NCBI RefSeq assembly: GCF_003443895.1
Contig: NZ_QQOA01000039.1
Coordinates: forward strand, 1-64,000
Origin: Paraburkholderia phosphatilytica
GTDB taxonomy: Bacteria; Pseudomonadota; Gammaproteobacteria; Burkholderiales; Burkholderiaceae
Direction of reading: 5' to 3'
Length of the DNA stretch: 64,000 nt
A program made the translations under genes and the position numbers. The notes below the pieces were generated by a model. The model had not been told where the DNA came from, did no database searches, and saw nothing but the letters and a program-made list of their open reading frames with translations. Positions 54,375 through 63,058 of this stretch are shown here, one piece after another. Positions within the stretch are counted from its first letter, which is position 1. Each line of letters begins with the position of its first letter.

Positions 54375-54522
54375 TTAACCCATTAGCTAATTAACCTTCA
54401 GGCTAAGTAATCAACGCAGGTTCGTCAAGGACGATTCGCCCTGGCGTTAACCCTCATCTTTTGATAGATCGATGCGCGCGGCGAAGATGCATCGCGCGGG
54501 TGGAATGCGGGTGAAGCCGCGC

Positions 54523-55728
54523 TCAGGCGTCGGTGTCGCTCATCGAATCGGCGAAGTCGCCGGTCCGCGCAAGCGGTGGCCGCGCCGCCATCGACCAGCG
54601 CCCCTTGCCTTCGCGCTTCGCGACATACATGGCTTCGTCGGCGGCGCGCAGCACGCCGTCGATCTCGTCGTCCGCGCTCGACACCAGCGCGATCCCCACG
54701 CTGACGCCCACCGATACCGACACGTCCGAGCCGAACTGGAACGGCTTCTGCACCTCGGCGATCAGGCGGTCGCCGAGTTCGCGATGCTGGGGTTCCTTCG
54801 CGACGTCCGTGACGATCACGAATTCGTCGCCGCCCAGCCGCGCAACCAGCGCGTCCGGTCCCGCGAGCGCGCGCAGCCGGTCCGCGACGCGCGCGAGCAG
54901 GTTGTCGCCGACACCGTGGCCGTACGCATCGTTGATCGGCTTGAAGCCGTCGAGGTCGAGATACAGCAGCGCCATGCCGGGCCTAACGCCGCCGGGATGG
55001 TCATAACCGTGGCCGCGCGCGGTGGCATGCGACAGACCCGCGCGATTGAGCAGTCCGGTCAGGTCGTCGTGCCGCGCGCGACGGTCGTTCTCGCGCTCGG
55101 ACTTCATCGTCGACACGAGCAGCGCGTTCAGGCGCCACGACGCCGCGCTCATCGCGAACAGATAGAACGGAATCTGCACGAGTGTCAGCAGCAGCACCGG
55201 CTGGCCGGCGAACAGCGCGCCGACGCAGCACGGCCCGAGCGACAGGAAGATCATCACGGCGACGAGCCGCGGCGCGCCGAAGTTGCGGAAACAGATGCCG
55301 CCCACCATCGCCGCGGCGGACAGGAACGACAGCGTAGCCGCGACCCAGTCGCCGCTCAGCACGCTGACGAGCGCGCCATAGCCGACCGTCGCGCCCCACG
55401 CGGGCGCGAGCAGCACGTGCATGCCGGTGAGCGTCGGTTCGCCACGCTGCGAGCGGCGGCGCGCCGCAACGAGCACACATAGCCGCGCGATGCATACGGC
55501 GATTTCGACCGCGAGCCACGCCTTGAACGCGAGATTCGGATGGCGCCGTTCGAGCACCCATGCAACCGCGATCGTGTTGAAGACGCCGCCGAAGAAAATG
55601 GGCAGCGTGCCGAACAGGCTCGCGACCAGTGCGGCGCGGATTTCGTGCGGGACGTTCTCTCCGACGTCCAGCATCCACGTTGCCAGCTTCCCCGTTGGCA
55701 GCGTGAATACCTCGTTATTCCGGTTCAT
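54523..55728 (-). CDS. membrane-bound diguanylate cyclase
   Basis: This 401-residue protein has an N-terminal membrane sensor with about six hydrophobic spans (to about 195) and a C-terminal GGDEF domain with intact GGDEF (299-303) and DLDGFKPINDAYGH signature. The RxxD inhibitory site before GGDEF is absent (GPDA), so product feedback through it is unlikely. It makes cyclic di-GMP. The ATG at 55728 with AGGAAA upstream was chosen over a GTG at 55758. Confidence 0.9.
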   Translation of the reverse strand: MNRNNEVFTLPTGKLATWMLDVGENVPHEIRAALVASLFGTLPIFFGGVFNTIAVAWVLERRHPNLAFKAWLAVEIAVCIARLCVLVAARRRSQRGEPTLTGMHVLLAPAWGATVGYGALVSVLSGDWVAATLSFLSAAAMVGGICFRNFGAPRLVAVMIFLSLGPCCVGALFAGQPVLLLTLVQIPFYLFAMSAASWRLNALLVSTMKSERENDRRARHDDLTGLLNRAGLSHATARGHGYDHPGGVRPGMALLYLDLDGFKPINDAYGHGVGDNLLARVADRLRALAGPDALVARLGGDEFVIVTDVAKEPQHRELGDRLIAEVQKPFQFGSDVSVSVGVSVGIALVSSADDEIDGVLRAADEAMYVAKREGKGRWSMAARPPLARTGDFADSMSDTDA

Positions 55729-56043
55729 TTTCCTGGTCCAGCCGGTACCCGTGTTCACCGCGGTTGCAGCTTTGCGCTGTTCAGGTAGCGATGATATTGA
55801 ACACCGGCAATCGGGTTACTGATTCATCTTTTCAGACTTCTGAATTGAACCAGCAGCTTAGCAGCATTCGATTAACGAAACCGTGAAAGGTGCAAAAACA
55901 ACGAAATACCGGCTGTCAGATAATGTCAGCCGGAACAGGTCATGATTCTGGAGATTCAGGTTCTACATTTCTAAGCCGTCAATGCAGATAACCGCCTGTT
56001 TGCCGGGTCGCGCGTGAATTGAACCATGCAAACCGGATCGCGT
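55729..56043. other. 315-bp gap between the diguanylate cyclase and MFS exporter genes
   Basis: No gene is visible. It is markedly AT-richer than its flanks. It contains the terminator hairpin at 55909-55933 and probably the diguanylate cyclase promoter, which could not be defined. Confidence 0.5.
55909..55933 (-). terminator. terminator of the DHA2 exporter gene
   Basis: On the minus strand CCGGCTG and CAGCCGG form a 7-bp stem with an 11-base loop, followed by TATTTCGTTGTTTTT. It lies 110 bp after the exporter stop codon. The U-tract is interrupted. Confidence 0.55.
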
Positions 56044-57525
56044 TTAAATGGCTTCGCTTGCGGAGACTTCTTTCACGCGTTCGAGTCTTACCGCGGGCAC
56101 GAACAGCAGCGAAATCACGATTGCAAGCGCCACGAACAGCAGCGTGACGAAGGTCAGATGCAACGACTGCTGCAGCACGTAGCGAACCGCGGCATCCGCG
56201 TTCAGGTTGCCGCCGGATCCGTCCAGCAGACCCTTCAGCTGATCCGACGTGACCGCGGCAACGCCCTTCGTGTGACTCAACCCGTAATTGAGCACCGCGC
56301 CGAAAATGGTGGCCCCGAGCGTGCTGCCTAGGTTGCGCGAGAACAGGTTCGATGCGGTCGCGCTGCCGCGCTGGGTCGGCTGCACGATCTCCTGGATCAG
56401 CACCAGGCAGCACACGCTCGACGTGCCCATGCCGAGGCCCATCACGAGCGAGCCGAACCCGGCCATCACCGGCGAGCTGCCCGGATGCAGCAGCACGAAC
56501 GGAATCGCGCCCACCGGCAGGAACAGGCTGCCGCCCACCATCGTGCGACGCAGACCGAAACGATGGAACGTGCGGGCCGCGAGCGTCGCGCCGGTGGGCC
56601 AGCCGACCATCATCATCGTCAGTGCGAGCCCCGCCACCACGGGAGAGCGTTGCAGCACGCCCTGCACATACATCGGCAGGAAGGTCGTGAGACCCATCAG
56701 CGCGACGCCGGCAAAGAAGGTCGACGCATTCGCGGCCGCGATCGGTCGATGCCCCCACAGCGAAAACGAGATCATCGGGTCCGGCGCGCGACGCTCCTGC
56801 CAGACGAACAGCACCGCGCACGCACAAGCCACGGCGCCCTCAAGCAGGGCCCGCTGCGAGTCCACCGAATCCGCGTCGGTCAGCGCCATCATCAACGCGC
56901 CGATCGCGATCGTGAACAGCGCCGCGCCGGCGAGATCGATCGACGGTTTGTCGTGGCGTTCATGTTCGTGCAGATGCAGGATGAAGCCCACCGCCGAGGC
57001 GATGCCGATCGGCACGTTGAGCCAGAAGATCCACGACCACGACAGGTCGCGAATGATGAGACCGCCCGCCATCGGGCCGAGCACCGCTGAAATCGCCCAC
57101 ACGCTTGCGAGATAGCCCTGCACCTTGCCGCGTTCGTGCGCAGGGTAAAGATCGCCGACGATCGTCAGCGTGACTGGCTGGATCGCGCCCGCGCCGATCC
57201 CCTGGATCAGGCGGAACGCGATCATCGCCGGCATCGACCAGGCAAAGCCCGCGAGCAGCGAGCCCACCAGGAAGATCACGATGCCGGCCAGCACAGTCGG
57301 CTTGCGGCCGTACAGATCGGCAAGCTTGCCGAACAGCACGGTCATGGCCGTCTGCGCGAGCAGGAACGACGAAAACACCCAGCTATAGAGCCGCAACCCG
57401 CCAAGGTCGGTCACGATTTGCGGCATTGCGGTAGAGACGATGGTCGCTTCGATCGCAACCATCGCCGAGGCGGCCATCACGGATGCGATGACGAGCGGCC
57501 GGGACGTTTTAGGGTGATGTGACAT
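56044..57525 (-). CDS. DHA2-type MFS drug exporter (14-span, EmrB/QacA family)
   Basis: This is a 493-residue transporter with 14 predicted spans, motif A GKLADLYGRK between spans 2 and 3 and motif C-like residues in span 5. The family exports dyes and drugs with proton antiport. The ATG at 57525 begins at MSHHPKTSRP, where span 1 follows at once; upstream codons are not membrane-like. It is a single-gene unit here with no adjacent TetR/MarR gene. Confidence 0.9.
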   Translation of the reverse strand: MSHHPKTSRPLVIASVMAASAMVAIEATIVSTAMPQIVTDLGGLRLYSWVFSSFLLAQTAMTVLFGKLADLYGRKPTVLAGIVIFLVGSLLAGFAWSMPAMIAFRLIQGIGAGAIQPVTLTIVGDLYPAHERGKVQGYLASVWAISAVLGPMAGGLIIRDLSWSWIFWLNVPIGIASAVGFILHLHEHERHDKPSIDLAGAALFTIAIGALMMALTDADSVDSQRALLEGAVACACAVLFVWQERRAPDPMISFSLWGHRPIAAANASTFFAGVALMGLTTFLPMYVQGVLQRSPVVAGLALTMMMVGWPTGATLAARTFHRFGLRRTMVGGSLFLPVGAIPFVLLHPGSSPVMAGFGSLVMGLGMGTSSVCCLVLIQEIVQPTQRGSATASNLFSRNLGSTLGATIFGAVLNYGLSHTKGVAAVTSDQLKGLLDGSGGNLNADAAVRYVLQQSLHLTFVTLLFVALAIVISLLFVPAVRLERVKEVSASEAI

Positions 57526-57902
57526 GTGAGCGGCGCTAGCGCGCCTGGCGAAAGAACCCGCATCGATGCGCTGCACTGCGCCCAGGCAATACAGTCGCCG
57601 CGCAACGCAACCAGAGCGGATGAAGACGGTGGAGTGCAAACGGCACGCAAGCGTGACCGTCTGCAACGGAACGAAAGGATTATGAACGCTTTTGTCAGCG
57701 AGCGCTGGCAGCGGCACACCGCTTGCGCACGGCTAACGCCACAACGATCGCCCGCCGGAAATGACACAGCCGGCCACGAGGGCCGGCTGCTCGATGCGCC
57801 ATCGCCAATACGATGGCTGGGGACATTGCAATGCGCGAGGCCCGTGCCGGAACGAACCCGAACGGTTCGCCGGCGCGGGCCCGCGTGCAATCAGCCTGCA
57901 AA
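57526..57902. other. 377-bp gap between the hns-like and MFS exporter genes
   Basis: No gene is seen. A 9-bp perfect hairpin (57767-57789, CAGCCGGCC stem) lies 115 bp after the hns-like stop codon and another small one overlaps the stop (57892-57910); both could help end that transcript. The exporter promoter was not defined. Confidence 0.5.
57767..57789 (-). terminator. hairpin downstream of the hns-like gene
   Basis: CAGCCGGCC and GGCCGGCTG form a perfect 9-bp stem with an ACGAG loop. The following sequence on the minus strand is TGTCATTT, so it is a weak terminator candidate. Confidence 0.4.
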
Positions 57903-58565
57903 TCAGGCTGCGGGCGTCGCTGCCGGCGCTTCGCTGGCAACGGCCGGCGCGGCGGCCTTGCGCGGACGGCCCACGCGCTTGACGCCATTCCCGGCGTTCG
58001 TTGCAGCTTTCTTTGCAACCGGCTTCTTTGCAGCCGCTTTCTTGACCACTGCAGTGGTAGTTTTCTTAGCGGTTTTCCTGACGGCGGCTTTCTTTGCAGT
58101 TGCCTTGCGTGCGGTCTTTGCCGCTTTGGCGCTCACGGCCTTCTTAGCGGCGGTCTTCTTTGCGGCAACCTTCCTGCCCACCTTTTTAGCGGCAGCTTTC
58201 GTCTTGCCCGCCGCGCTGCTCACAGCAGCTGTCGCGCCATCGATCAGATAAACGCTGCGATCCTTGACGTCCTTGATCCATGCCGGCGGACGGGCATGGC
58301 CGCTCCACGTTTCGCCGGTGGCCGGATTGCGGTATTTCGGCGGCAGCTTGCCCTTCTGCTTCGGGGCCTTGAAACCGGCCCGCACACGCGCCGCGCGCTC
58401 GCGTTTCGCCTTGTTACGGGCTTCGATGTCTTCAGTCGTCAAACCGTGCTTCAGCATCAGTTCGCGAATCTGGTCGAGCGCGTGTTGGGCACGTTCGGCG
58501 ATCAGCACCTCGGCCTGGGCCTGAAGCTTTTTCATTCGTTTCTGGATCTGTTCAAGAGTGGCCAT
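57903..58565 (-). CDS. H-NS-type protein with H1-like Lys/Ala tail and AT-hook
   Basis: This 220-residue nucleoid protein has an N-terminal coiled coil (about 1-58) and an H-NS DNA-binding domain, KYRNPATGETWSGHARPPAWI (77-97). A long Lys/Ala-rich stretch (about 121-190, histone H1-like AAKK repeats) and an AT-hook KRVGRPRK (196-203) follow. H-NS proteins are normally about 90-140 residues, so the tail is an added second DNA-binding module. It probably binds AT-rich DNA and represses transcription. GGAGG precedes the ATG. Confidence 0.92.
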   Translation of the reverse strand: MATLEQIQKRMKKLQAQAEVLIAERAQHALDQIRELMLKHGLTTEDIEARNKAKRERAARVRAGFKAPKQKGKLPPKYRNPATGETWSGHARPPAWIKDVKDRSVYLIDGATAAVSSAAGKTKAAAKKVGRKVAAKKTAAKKAVSAKAAKTARKATAKKAAVRKTAKKTTTAVVKKAAAKKPVAKKAATNAGNGVKRVGRPRKAAAPAVASEAPAATPAA

Positions 58566-58596
58566 GAGTGCCTCCTTGTCAAATGGGAATGGCAGC

Positions 58597-58626
58597 ACTA
58601 TGCCATGCCAGCCATGTTCTTGACAA
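58597..58626 (-). promoter_or_regulatory. candidate promoter of the hns-like gene
   Basis: On the minus strand TTGTCA (58626-58621) and CATAGT (58602-58597) are 18 bases apart. A start near 58590 would leave a short leader with GGAGG. Confidence 0.4.
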
Positions 58627-58862
58627 AAGCCTGGCATCCCTTAGGCAATCTATCCAGTTTTTTTACGCCGTTAAACGCAATAAAGCGGATGGGTCTAACA
58701 GGTTTTAGCAAGGGTCTTACATGACTTAACGCGCATTCGAACGATCGGGACGAACGCCGGTAAACACGCTTCGGTGACTTGCAGAGCGACGATCAAACGA
58801 CAGCGGCTCGTCGCGCATGTTGTGCTAAGTCATTGAACCAAGGCGACTAATGGTGTTTTAGA

Positions 58863-58891
58863 AGGTCTCGCGCAGGTCTCGCGCAGGTCTC
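58863..58891. repeat. short tandem repeat (11-bp unit)
   Basis: The unit GGTCTCGCGCA occurs twice and begins a third time between 58863 and 58891. It lies in the non-coding region after the GT9-like gene. Its role is not known. Confidence 0.6.
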
Positions 58892-59079
58892 ACTTCGGGC
58901 CGCGCTCATGATGGTCAAATCGTATTTGACGTGTGGAATCGTCACAAAGCATCGCCTGCGGTGTCGTTCGAAAGCAGGTGAAAGCAGGCGCGCGCTTTGG
59001 AGACGGGAGGTGTTGCTTGTTAGAGACAGAACGAAGCGCGTTCTGGCCAGCATCAAACGGATCCGGTCATTTCGAGTCG

Positions 59080-60147
59080 CTAAAGCGGCCCAGGCGGAGA
59101 CAGTTCGGGAAGCAGAATATCGTCGTCGGCGAGCTTCCGGAATGCCGCTTCGACCCGTTCGAGATCGCGGGTCCGCCCGCTTGCATGCATGTCCTGGAGA
59201 TCGGGCAATGGCAGCGTGACCGGCGTGCAAAGCGCATAGTCCCTGACCCGCAGCACCGGCGCGATGGTGGTGAAGAACGCAGTGGTTGGCACCCCGAAGC
59301 CAGCCGCGACATGCACGGCGGCCGTATCGGCCGTCAGCACGAACGATGCGCCTTTGGCCCATGCGAGGAACGAAGCCGTATCGGGCGACAGTGCGGCCAC
59401 ATTCACATAGCGCGGGTGATCGACCGCGCCAAACCCGAGTACGGGCAAACCCCAGCGTTGCCAGAGCCGCTCGACCATCGCCGCATGCAATCCGGCCGGA
59501 ATGCTTCTGACCGGCGTGCTCGCGGTCGGGCAAAACAGCACGTAGCGCTGGCCTTGCCACGCAGTTGGCAATGCGGGCAGATCGAGCCGGCGCAGCCAGT
59601 CATTGCTTTTGTGTTCCACGGGCACCGTCGATGGTTCGACGCCTAGCGCCCATAGAAAGAAGTCGATCATCGGCATCGACGCGAACGCCGGCCAGAACAG
59701 CTGATTGCCGACGTCGATGCAGGTCTCGCTAGCGGGCAATGCATCCAGCGGGAACGGCAACGCGCGCGGCGTCATCACCACCCCGTCCGACAGCTGATAA
59801 AGCGCTTCGACATACGCGGGCGCCAGCGCCGGACGATAAACGATGAAACGCGTTTGCGGATGCTGGCGCCGGATCGCATCGAGCGCGGTGAGGCCGATGA
59901 TCGAATCGCCTAGCGTAACGCCCATGCCGTTGATCAGATGGACCGTATGGATCGCACGCTCCGTTTGATACGACAGATGAAACGGCGCGCGCGCCGCGTT
60001 CAGGATGCGCGCTTCGCTGGACAAGGGCAGGTAGCGCCCTTCGATACGTTCCTGCTGCTCGAGGTCCCAGGACGCGACGATCATGCGCTGTTCGGATAGT
60101 AGCGAACCGCGATGCGTCAGCGCGTCGGCTTCGTCGAGAAAAGTCAT
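59080..60147 (-). CDS. glycosyltransferase family 9-like protein
   Basis: This 355-residue protein has the GT-B/heptosyltransferase-like pattern: an N-terminal GMGVTLGDSIIGLTALDAIR segment, a middle RYVLFCPTASTPVRSIP, and the diagnostic late ADTAAVHVAAGFGVPTTAFF. It probably transfers a sugar, but it lacks nearby LPS or capsule genes. It starts 4 bp after ridA and is cotranscribed with it and a threonine dehydratase gene, a pairing without an obvious chemical link. Confidence 0.75.
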   Translation of the reverse strand: MTFLDEADALTHRGSLLSEQRMIVASWDLEQQERIEGRYLPLSSEARILNAARAPFHLSYQTERAIHTVHLINGMGVTLGDSIIGLTALDAIRRQHPQTRFIVYRPALAPAYVEALYQLSDGVVMTPRALPFPLDALPASETCIDVGNQLFWPAFASMPMIDFFLWALGVEPSTVPVEHKSNDWLRRLDLPALPTAWQGQRYVLFCPTASTPVRSIPAGLHAAMVERLWQRWGLPVLGFGAVDHPRYVNVAALSPDTASFLAWAKGASFVLTADTAAVHVAAGFGVPTTAFFTTIAPVLRVRDYALCTPVTLPLPDLQDMHASGRTRDLERVEAAFRKLADDDILLPELSPPGPL

Positions 60148-60151
60148 GAGC

Positions 60152-60538
60152 TCATCCCGCCAGCGCCACCGCTTCCACTTCGATTGCGAGTCCGTAATGC
60201 AGCACCGGCACCGGCACGACCGCGCGCGCCGGCTTGTGGGTGCCGATCCATTGCTCGTAGACCTGGTTGAAGAGCGCCCACCGATCGATATCCGTCACAT
60301 ACACGCGCACCTGCACGAGCCGGCCCACACTGCTGCCGCACGCTTCGAGCACGTCCTTCACGTTGGCCAGCACCTGGCGCGCCTGGACCTCGAACGGTTC
60401 GTCGGCGAGCTTCGTGCCGTCGGGCGTGACCGGCAATTGCCCCGACACGAACACGAAGCCGTTTGCGGCGACGCCATGCGAATAGTGGCCGGCGGGCGCA
60501 CGCATCGTAGAAGGATCGACGAGACGCATGCCGCTCAT
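60152..60538 (-). CDS. RidA family enamine/imine deaminase
   Basis: This 128-residue RidA/YjgF-family protein has the late Arg-bearing strand VQVRVYVTDIDRW and a C-terminal VLHYGLAIEVEAVALAG. It hydrolyses reactive 2-aminoacrylate-type enamines released by PLP dehydratases. Its start overlaps the stop of the threonine dehydratase gene by 4 bp, a coherent pair. Confidence 0.88.
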   Translation of the reverse strand: MSGMRLVDPSTMRAPAGHYSHGVAANGFVFVSGQLPVTPDGTKLADEPFEVQARQVLANVKDVLEACGSSVGRLVQVRVYVTDIDRWALFNQVYEQWIGTHKPARAVVPVPVLHYGLAIEVEAVALAG

Positions 60539-61509
60539 GACTGACCTCCCGACACGAGCGAAGCAAAGCGCAGCAGATCGACATTGCCGCCGGAAACGAT
60601 CACGCCGACCCGCTTGCCCGCGATATCGACCTTGCGGTTCAGCACCGCGGCGGCCGCAAGACATCCGGTCGGCTCGACGACGAGCTTCATGCGGCTCGCG
60701 AAGAACTTCATCGTTTCAACCAGCTCCGCGTCGCTCACCGTGACGATTTCGCGCACGAGTTGCTGGATCACCGGGAACGTGTGATTGCCGAGATGCTGCG
60801 TCTGCGCGCCGTCCGCGATCGTTCTCGGCGTATCGATATGCACGATCGCACCGCTTTGCAGGCTTTGCTGCCCATCGTTGCCCGCTTCGGGCTCGACGCC
60901 GACGATCGCGCAGCCGGGGCTCAATTCGTGCGCAGCGACCGAGCATCCAGACAGCAATCCGCCGCCGCCCAGACAGACGAACAGCATGTCGAGCGGGCCT
61001 GCGTCTTCGAACAGCTCTTTAGCCGCGGTGCCCTGCCCGGCCATCACGTGCGGATGGTCGTATGGCGGAATCAGCGTGAGGCCGCGCTCTTCTGCAAGGC
61101 GACGGCCAAGCGCTTCGCGGTCTTCCGTATAGCGATCGTAGAAGATCACTTCGCCGCCATAGCCGCGCGTCGCTTCGACCTTGATCGCGGGTGCGTCCTG
61201 CGGCATCACGATCACGGCCTTGACGCCTAGCAGCTTTGCCGACAGCGCGATCGCCTGCGCGTGATTACCCGAAGAGAACGTGATCACGCCGCCCGCACGC
61301 TGCTCCGGCGTGAACTGCGAGATCGCGTTGTACGCGCCGCGAAACTTGAACGCGCCCATGCGCTGGAAGTTTTCGCACTTGAAGAAGAGCTGCGCGCCGG
61401 CAAGCGCATCGGCAGTGGATGAAGTCAGCACCGGCGTGCGATGCGCGGCGCCGCGAATGCGTTCGTGGGCGGCGGCAACGTCACCGTAAGCAATGGCTAA
61501 AGCGGTCAT
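60535..61509 (-). CDS. threonine/serine dehydratase-like PLP enzyme
   Basis: This 324-residue fold-type II PLP enzyme has Schiff-base Lys55 in AFKFRGAYN, SSGNHAQA as the substrate-phosphate loop, and GGGGLLSG for PLP phosphate. It fits threonine ammonia-lyase, serine racemase or threo-3-hydroxyaspartate ammonia-lyase; the family cannot be split safely by eye. It is cotranscribed with ridA and preceded by a YheO-type regulator with 4-bp overlap. Confidence 0.9.
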   Translation of the reverse strand: MTALAIAYGDVAAAHERIRGAAHRTPVLTSSTADALAGAQLFFKCENFQRMGAFKFRGAYNAISQFTPEQRAGGVITFSSGNHAQAIALSAKLLGVKAVIVMPQDAPAIKVEATRGYGGEVIFYDRYTEDREALGRRLAEERGLTLIPPYDHPHVMAGQGTAAKELFEDAGPLDMLFVCLGGGGLLSGCSVAAHELSPGCAIVGVEPEAGNDGQQSLQSGAIVHIDTPRTIADGAQTQHLGNHTFPVIQQLVREIVTVSDAELVETMKFFASRMKLVVEPTGCLAAAAVLNRKVDIAGKRVGVIVSGGNVDLLRFASLVSGGQS

Positions 61510-62150
61510 GAGCGATCCTGATCGGGCAGATAGGTGTAGACGGTGGAGCGCGCGACGCCAAGCGTCTGCGCGACGGCGGAGAGCGAGCGGCGCAGATCGA
61601 GCAGTCCGCGTTCGGATAGTTCGCGCATCGCTTCGCGGCGCTGCGCGAGATTCATCGCGGCGGGCGTGGTGTTGCGCGCGGCCGCGAAGTGCTCGAGCGC
61701 GGTGCGGACTTCGTCGACGCGGCGCGGCGCAAGCGATTCGTCGACGGGCGGCGTGGCGGTGTCGACGCGCATCAGCTGGCCGAGCCCCGCGGTCACGGCC
61801 GCGAGCATCGACGTATCCATGTTCAGGCAGATCGCGGCCACGTATTCGCCGGCGCTGTTCTTCAGGCCGATCGACGTGCTCTTCGCGGGCCGGCCGTCCG
61901 GAAAGCGGTTCGCGTAGTTCGGGATGACTTCGGGAAAGGCCGGGTCGGCGATGCGCGCGAGCCCCATTTCGGTAGCCGCGTCGCCCACCTCGCGGCCCGA
62001 CAGGTTGTTCGCGATCGCGACCACCGCGTGGTCCGGCTGCGTGAGATCGTGCAGCACGACCTCGACGAGCGGCGCGAGCGTCTCGCCGAGCGCCGCGACG
62101 ATCTTCGCGCCCTCGCGCAGCAGCAACTGGTTTTCGCTGAGCTTCTTCAT
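61506..62150 (-). CDS. YheO-type (DauR-like) transcriptional regulator
   Basis: This 214-residue protein has an N-terminal YheO/PAS_6 ligand domain (about 6-120) and a C-terminal HTH (about 160-210, RSLSAVAQTLGVARSTVYTYL). DauR-type members respond to amino acids and control nearby catabolic genes. Its stop overlaps the threonine dehydratase start by 4 bp, so it heads and probably controls that operon. A palindrome overlaps its -35 box. Confidence 0.88.
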   Translation of the reverse strand: MKKLSENQLLLREGAKIVAALGETLAPLVEVVLHDLTQPDHAVVAIANNLSGREVGDAATEMGLARIADPAFPEVIPNYANRFPDGRPAKSTSIGLKNSAGEYVAAICLNMDTSMLAAVTAGLGQLMRVDTATPPVDESLAPRRVDEVRTALEHFAAARNTTPAAMNLAQRREAMRELSERGLLDLRRSLSAVAQTLGVARSTVYTYLPDQDRS

Positions 62151-62159
62151 GGTTTCGAC

Positions 62160-62187
62160 ATTATGTCTCTTTTTGACAAAATGTCAA
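62160..62187 (-). promoter_or_regulatory. promoter of the YheO-type regulator operon
   Basis: On the minus strand TTGACA (62187-62182) and CATAAT (62165-62160) are 16 bases apart. The expected start near 62153 is only about three bases before the ATG at 62150, so the mRNA may be leaderless. Confidence 0.6.
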
Positions 62188-62188
62188 A
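62172..62188. promoter_or_regulatory. palindromic operator over the -35 box
   Basis: TTTGACA-AAA-TGTCAAA is a perfect palindrome that includes the -35 hexamer of the regulator promoter. It is well placed for autorepression or for joint control with the divergent outer membrane protein gene. Confidence 0.65.
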
Positions 62189-62336
62189 GTCGAACCGGAC
62201 CCAAGCGGGGCACGCACGTCAGCCACCGGGCATGAATTGATGCACTAACACCCCGTTCCTCACCGGATTGAATCGACTGACGAAACCGTACAGTGTCGAT
62301 CAACGGGATGTCCACACATCGGAAGGTCCCATAACC

Positions 62337-63026
62337 ATGGAGAAAGGCGCGGTGACCTTGAAGAGCAACTCGATAAAGCTGGCGGCGCGTGCGGCGTGCG
62401 CGGCATCGATGGCCCTGTGCGTGGCAGGCGTAGCACACGGGCAGGAAGTGTATGTGACGGGCGGCACGCTTGGCGCGGGCCTCGGCGGCGCGTGGAATTT
62501 CAACCCGCACGTCGGGCTGCACCTGGACGCGGAAGGCTTCGGCTTCTCGCACAGCGTGACGGTCGACGACAACCAGTATGACGGTCACCTGAGCCTCAAG
62601 CAGGGCGGTCTGTATCTCGACCTGTTTCCGTTTGCATCGAGCGCATTCCGCGTGACCGCGGGCGCGCTGATCAACGACGATACGCTCGACGCGCACGCCG
62701 TGCCGAACGCGGACGGCAACTACAAGATCGGCAACGAGTACGTGCCGGCAATCGGCGGCGCGCCGTCGGCGACGGCAACGATGCCGCATGTGATGCCGTA
62801 TCTCGGCATCGGCTACGGCCACAAGAAGCAGACGAAGGGCTTCGGTCTGACGGCCGACCTGGGCGTTGCATATGGCCGCCCGCACGTGTCGTACAGCGTG
62901 CCGGATGTCTACAGCCAGCTCGTTTCGCAGCAGGACATCGCCGACGAAGAGCAGCAGCTCAGCAACAAGATCGACAAGTACCGCTGGTACCCGGTCGTGC
63001 AGCTGGGCGTCACCTACCGCTTCTAG
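62337..63026 (+). CDS. outer membrane beta-barrel protein
   Basis: This 229-residue protein has a Sec signal (about residues 1-36, ending AHG) and a barrel-type body with alternating hydrophobic/polar strands, Gly/Tyr-rich turns and a C-terminal QLGVTYRF ending in Phe, as needed for BAM-mediated insertion. It resembles small OmpW/OprG-like barrels, but the family is not certain. The ATG at 62337 has GGAAGG upstream. A related frame begins further upstream without a signal. Confidence 0.78.
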   Translation: MEKGAVTLKSNSIKLAARAACAASMALCVAGVAHGQEVYVTGGTLGAGLGGAWNFNPHVGLHLDAEGFGFSHSVTVDDNQYDGHLSLKQGGLYLDLFPFASSAFRVTAGALINDDTLDAHAVPNADGNYKIGNEYVPAIGGAPSATATMPHVMPYLGIGYGHKKQTKGFGLTADLGVAYGRPHVSYSVPDVYSQLVSQQDIADEEQQLSNKIDKYRWYPVVQLGVTYRF

Positions 63027-63032
63027 GCGACG

Positions 63033-63058
63033 GGCGTCGCTAGCGTGTCAGCGACGCC
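63033..63058. terminator. hairpin between the outer membrane protein and HAD genes
   Basis: GGCGTCGCT and AGCGACGCC form a perfect 9-bp stem with an 8-base loop (63033-63058). It covers the last codons of the convergent HAD gene and begins 7 bp after the barrel stop codon. No U-tract is seen. Confidence 0.45.

Larger units (their letters stand above)
58566..59079. other. 514-bp intergenic region upstream of the hns-like gene
   Basis: No credible gene is seen in either strand; frames here extend as shadows of the GT9-like gene. It includes a candidate promoter for the hns-like gene (58597-58626), and a short tandem GGTCTCGCGCA repeat (58863-58891). The hns-proximal half is AT-rich, which would suit autoregulation by the protein. 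Confidence 0.5.

Noticed and set aside
58908..59219. Plus-strand frame in the 58.9-59.2 kb gap
   Set aside because: It overlaps the end of the GT9-like gene, has no ribosome site and no recognisable features.
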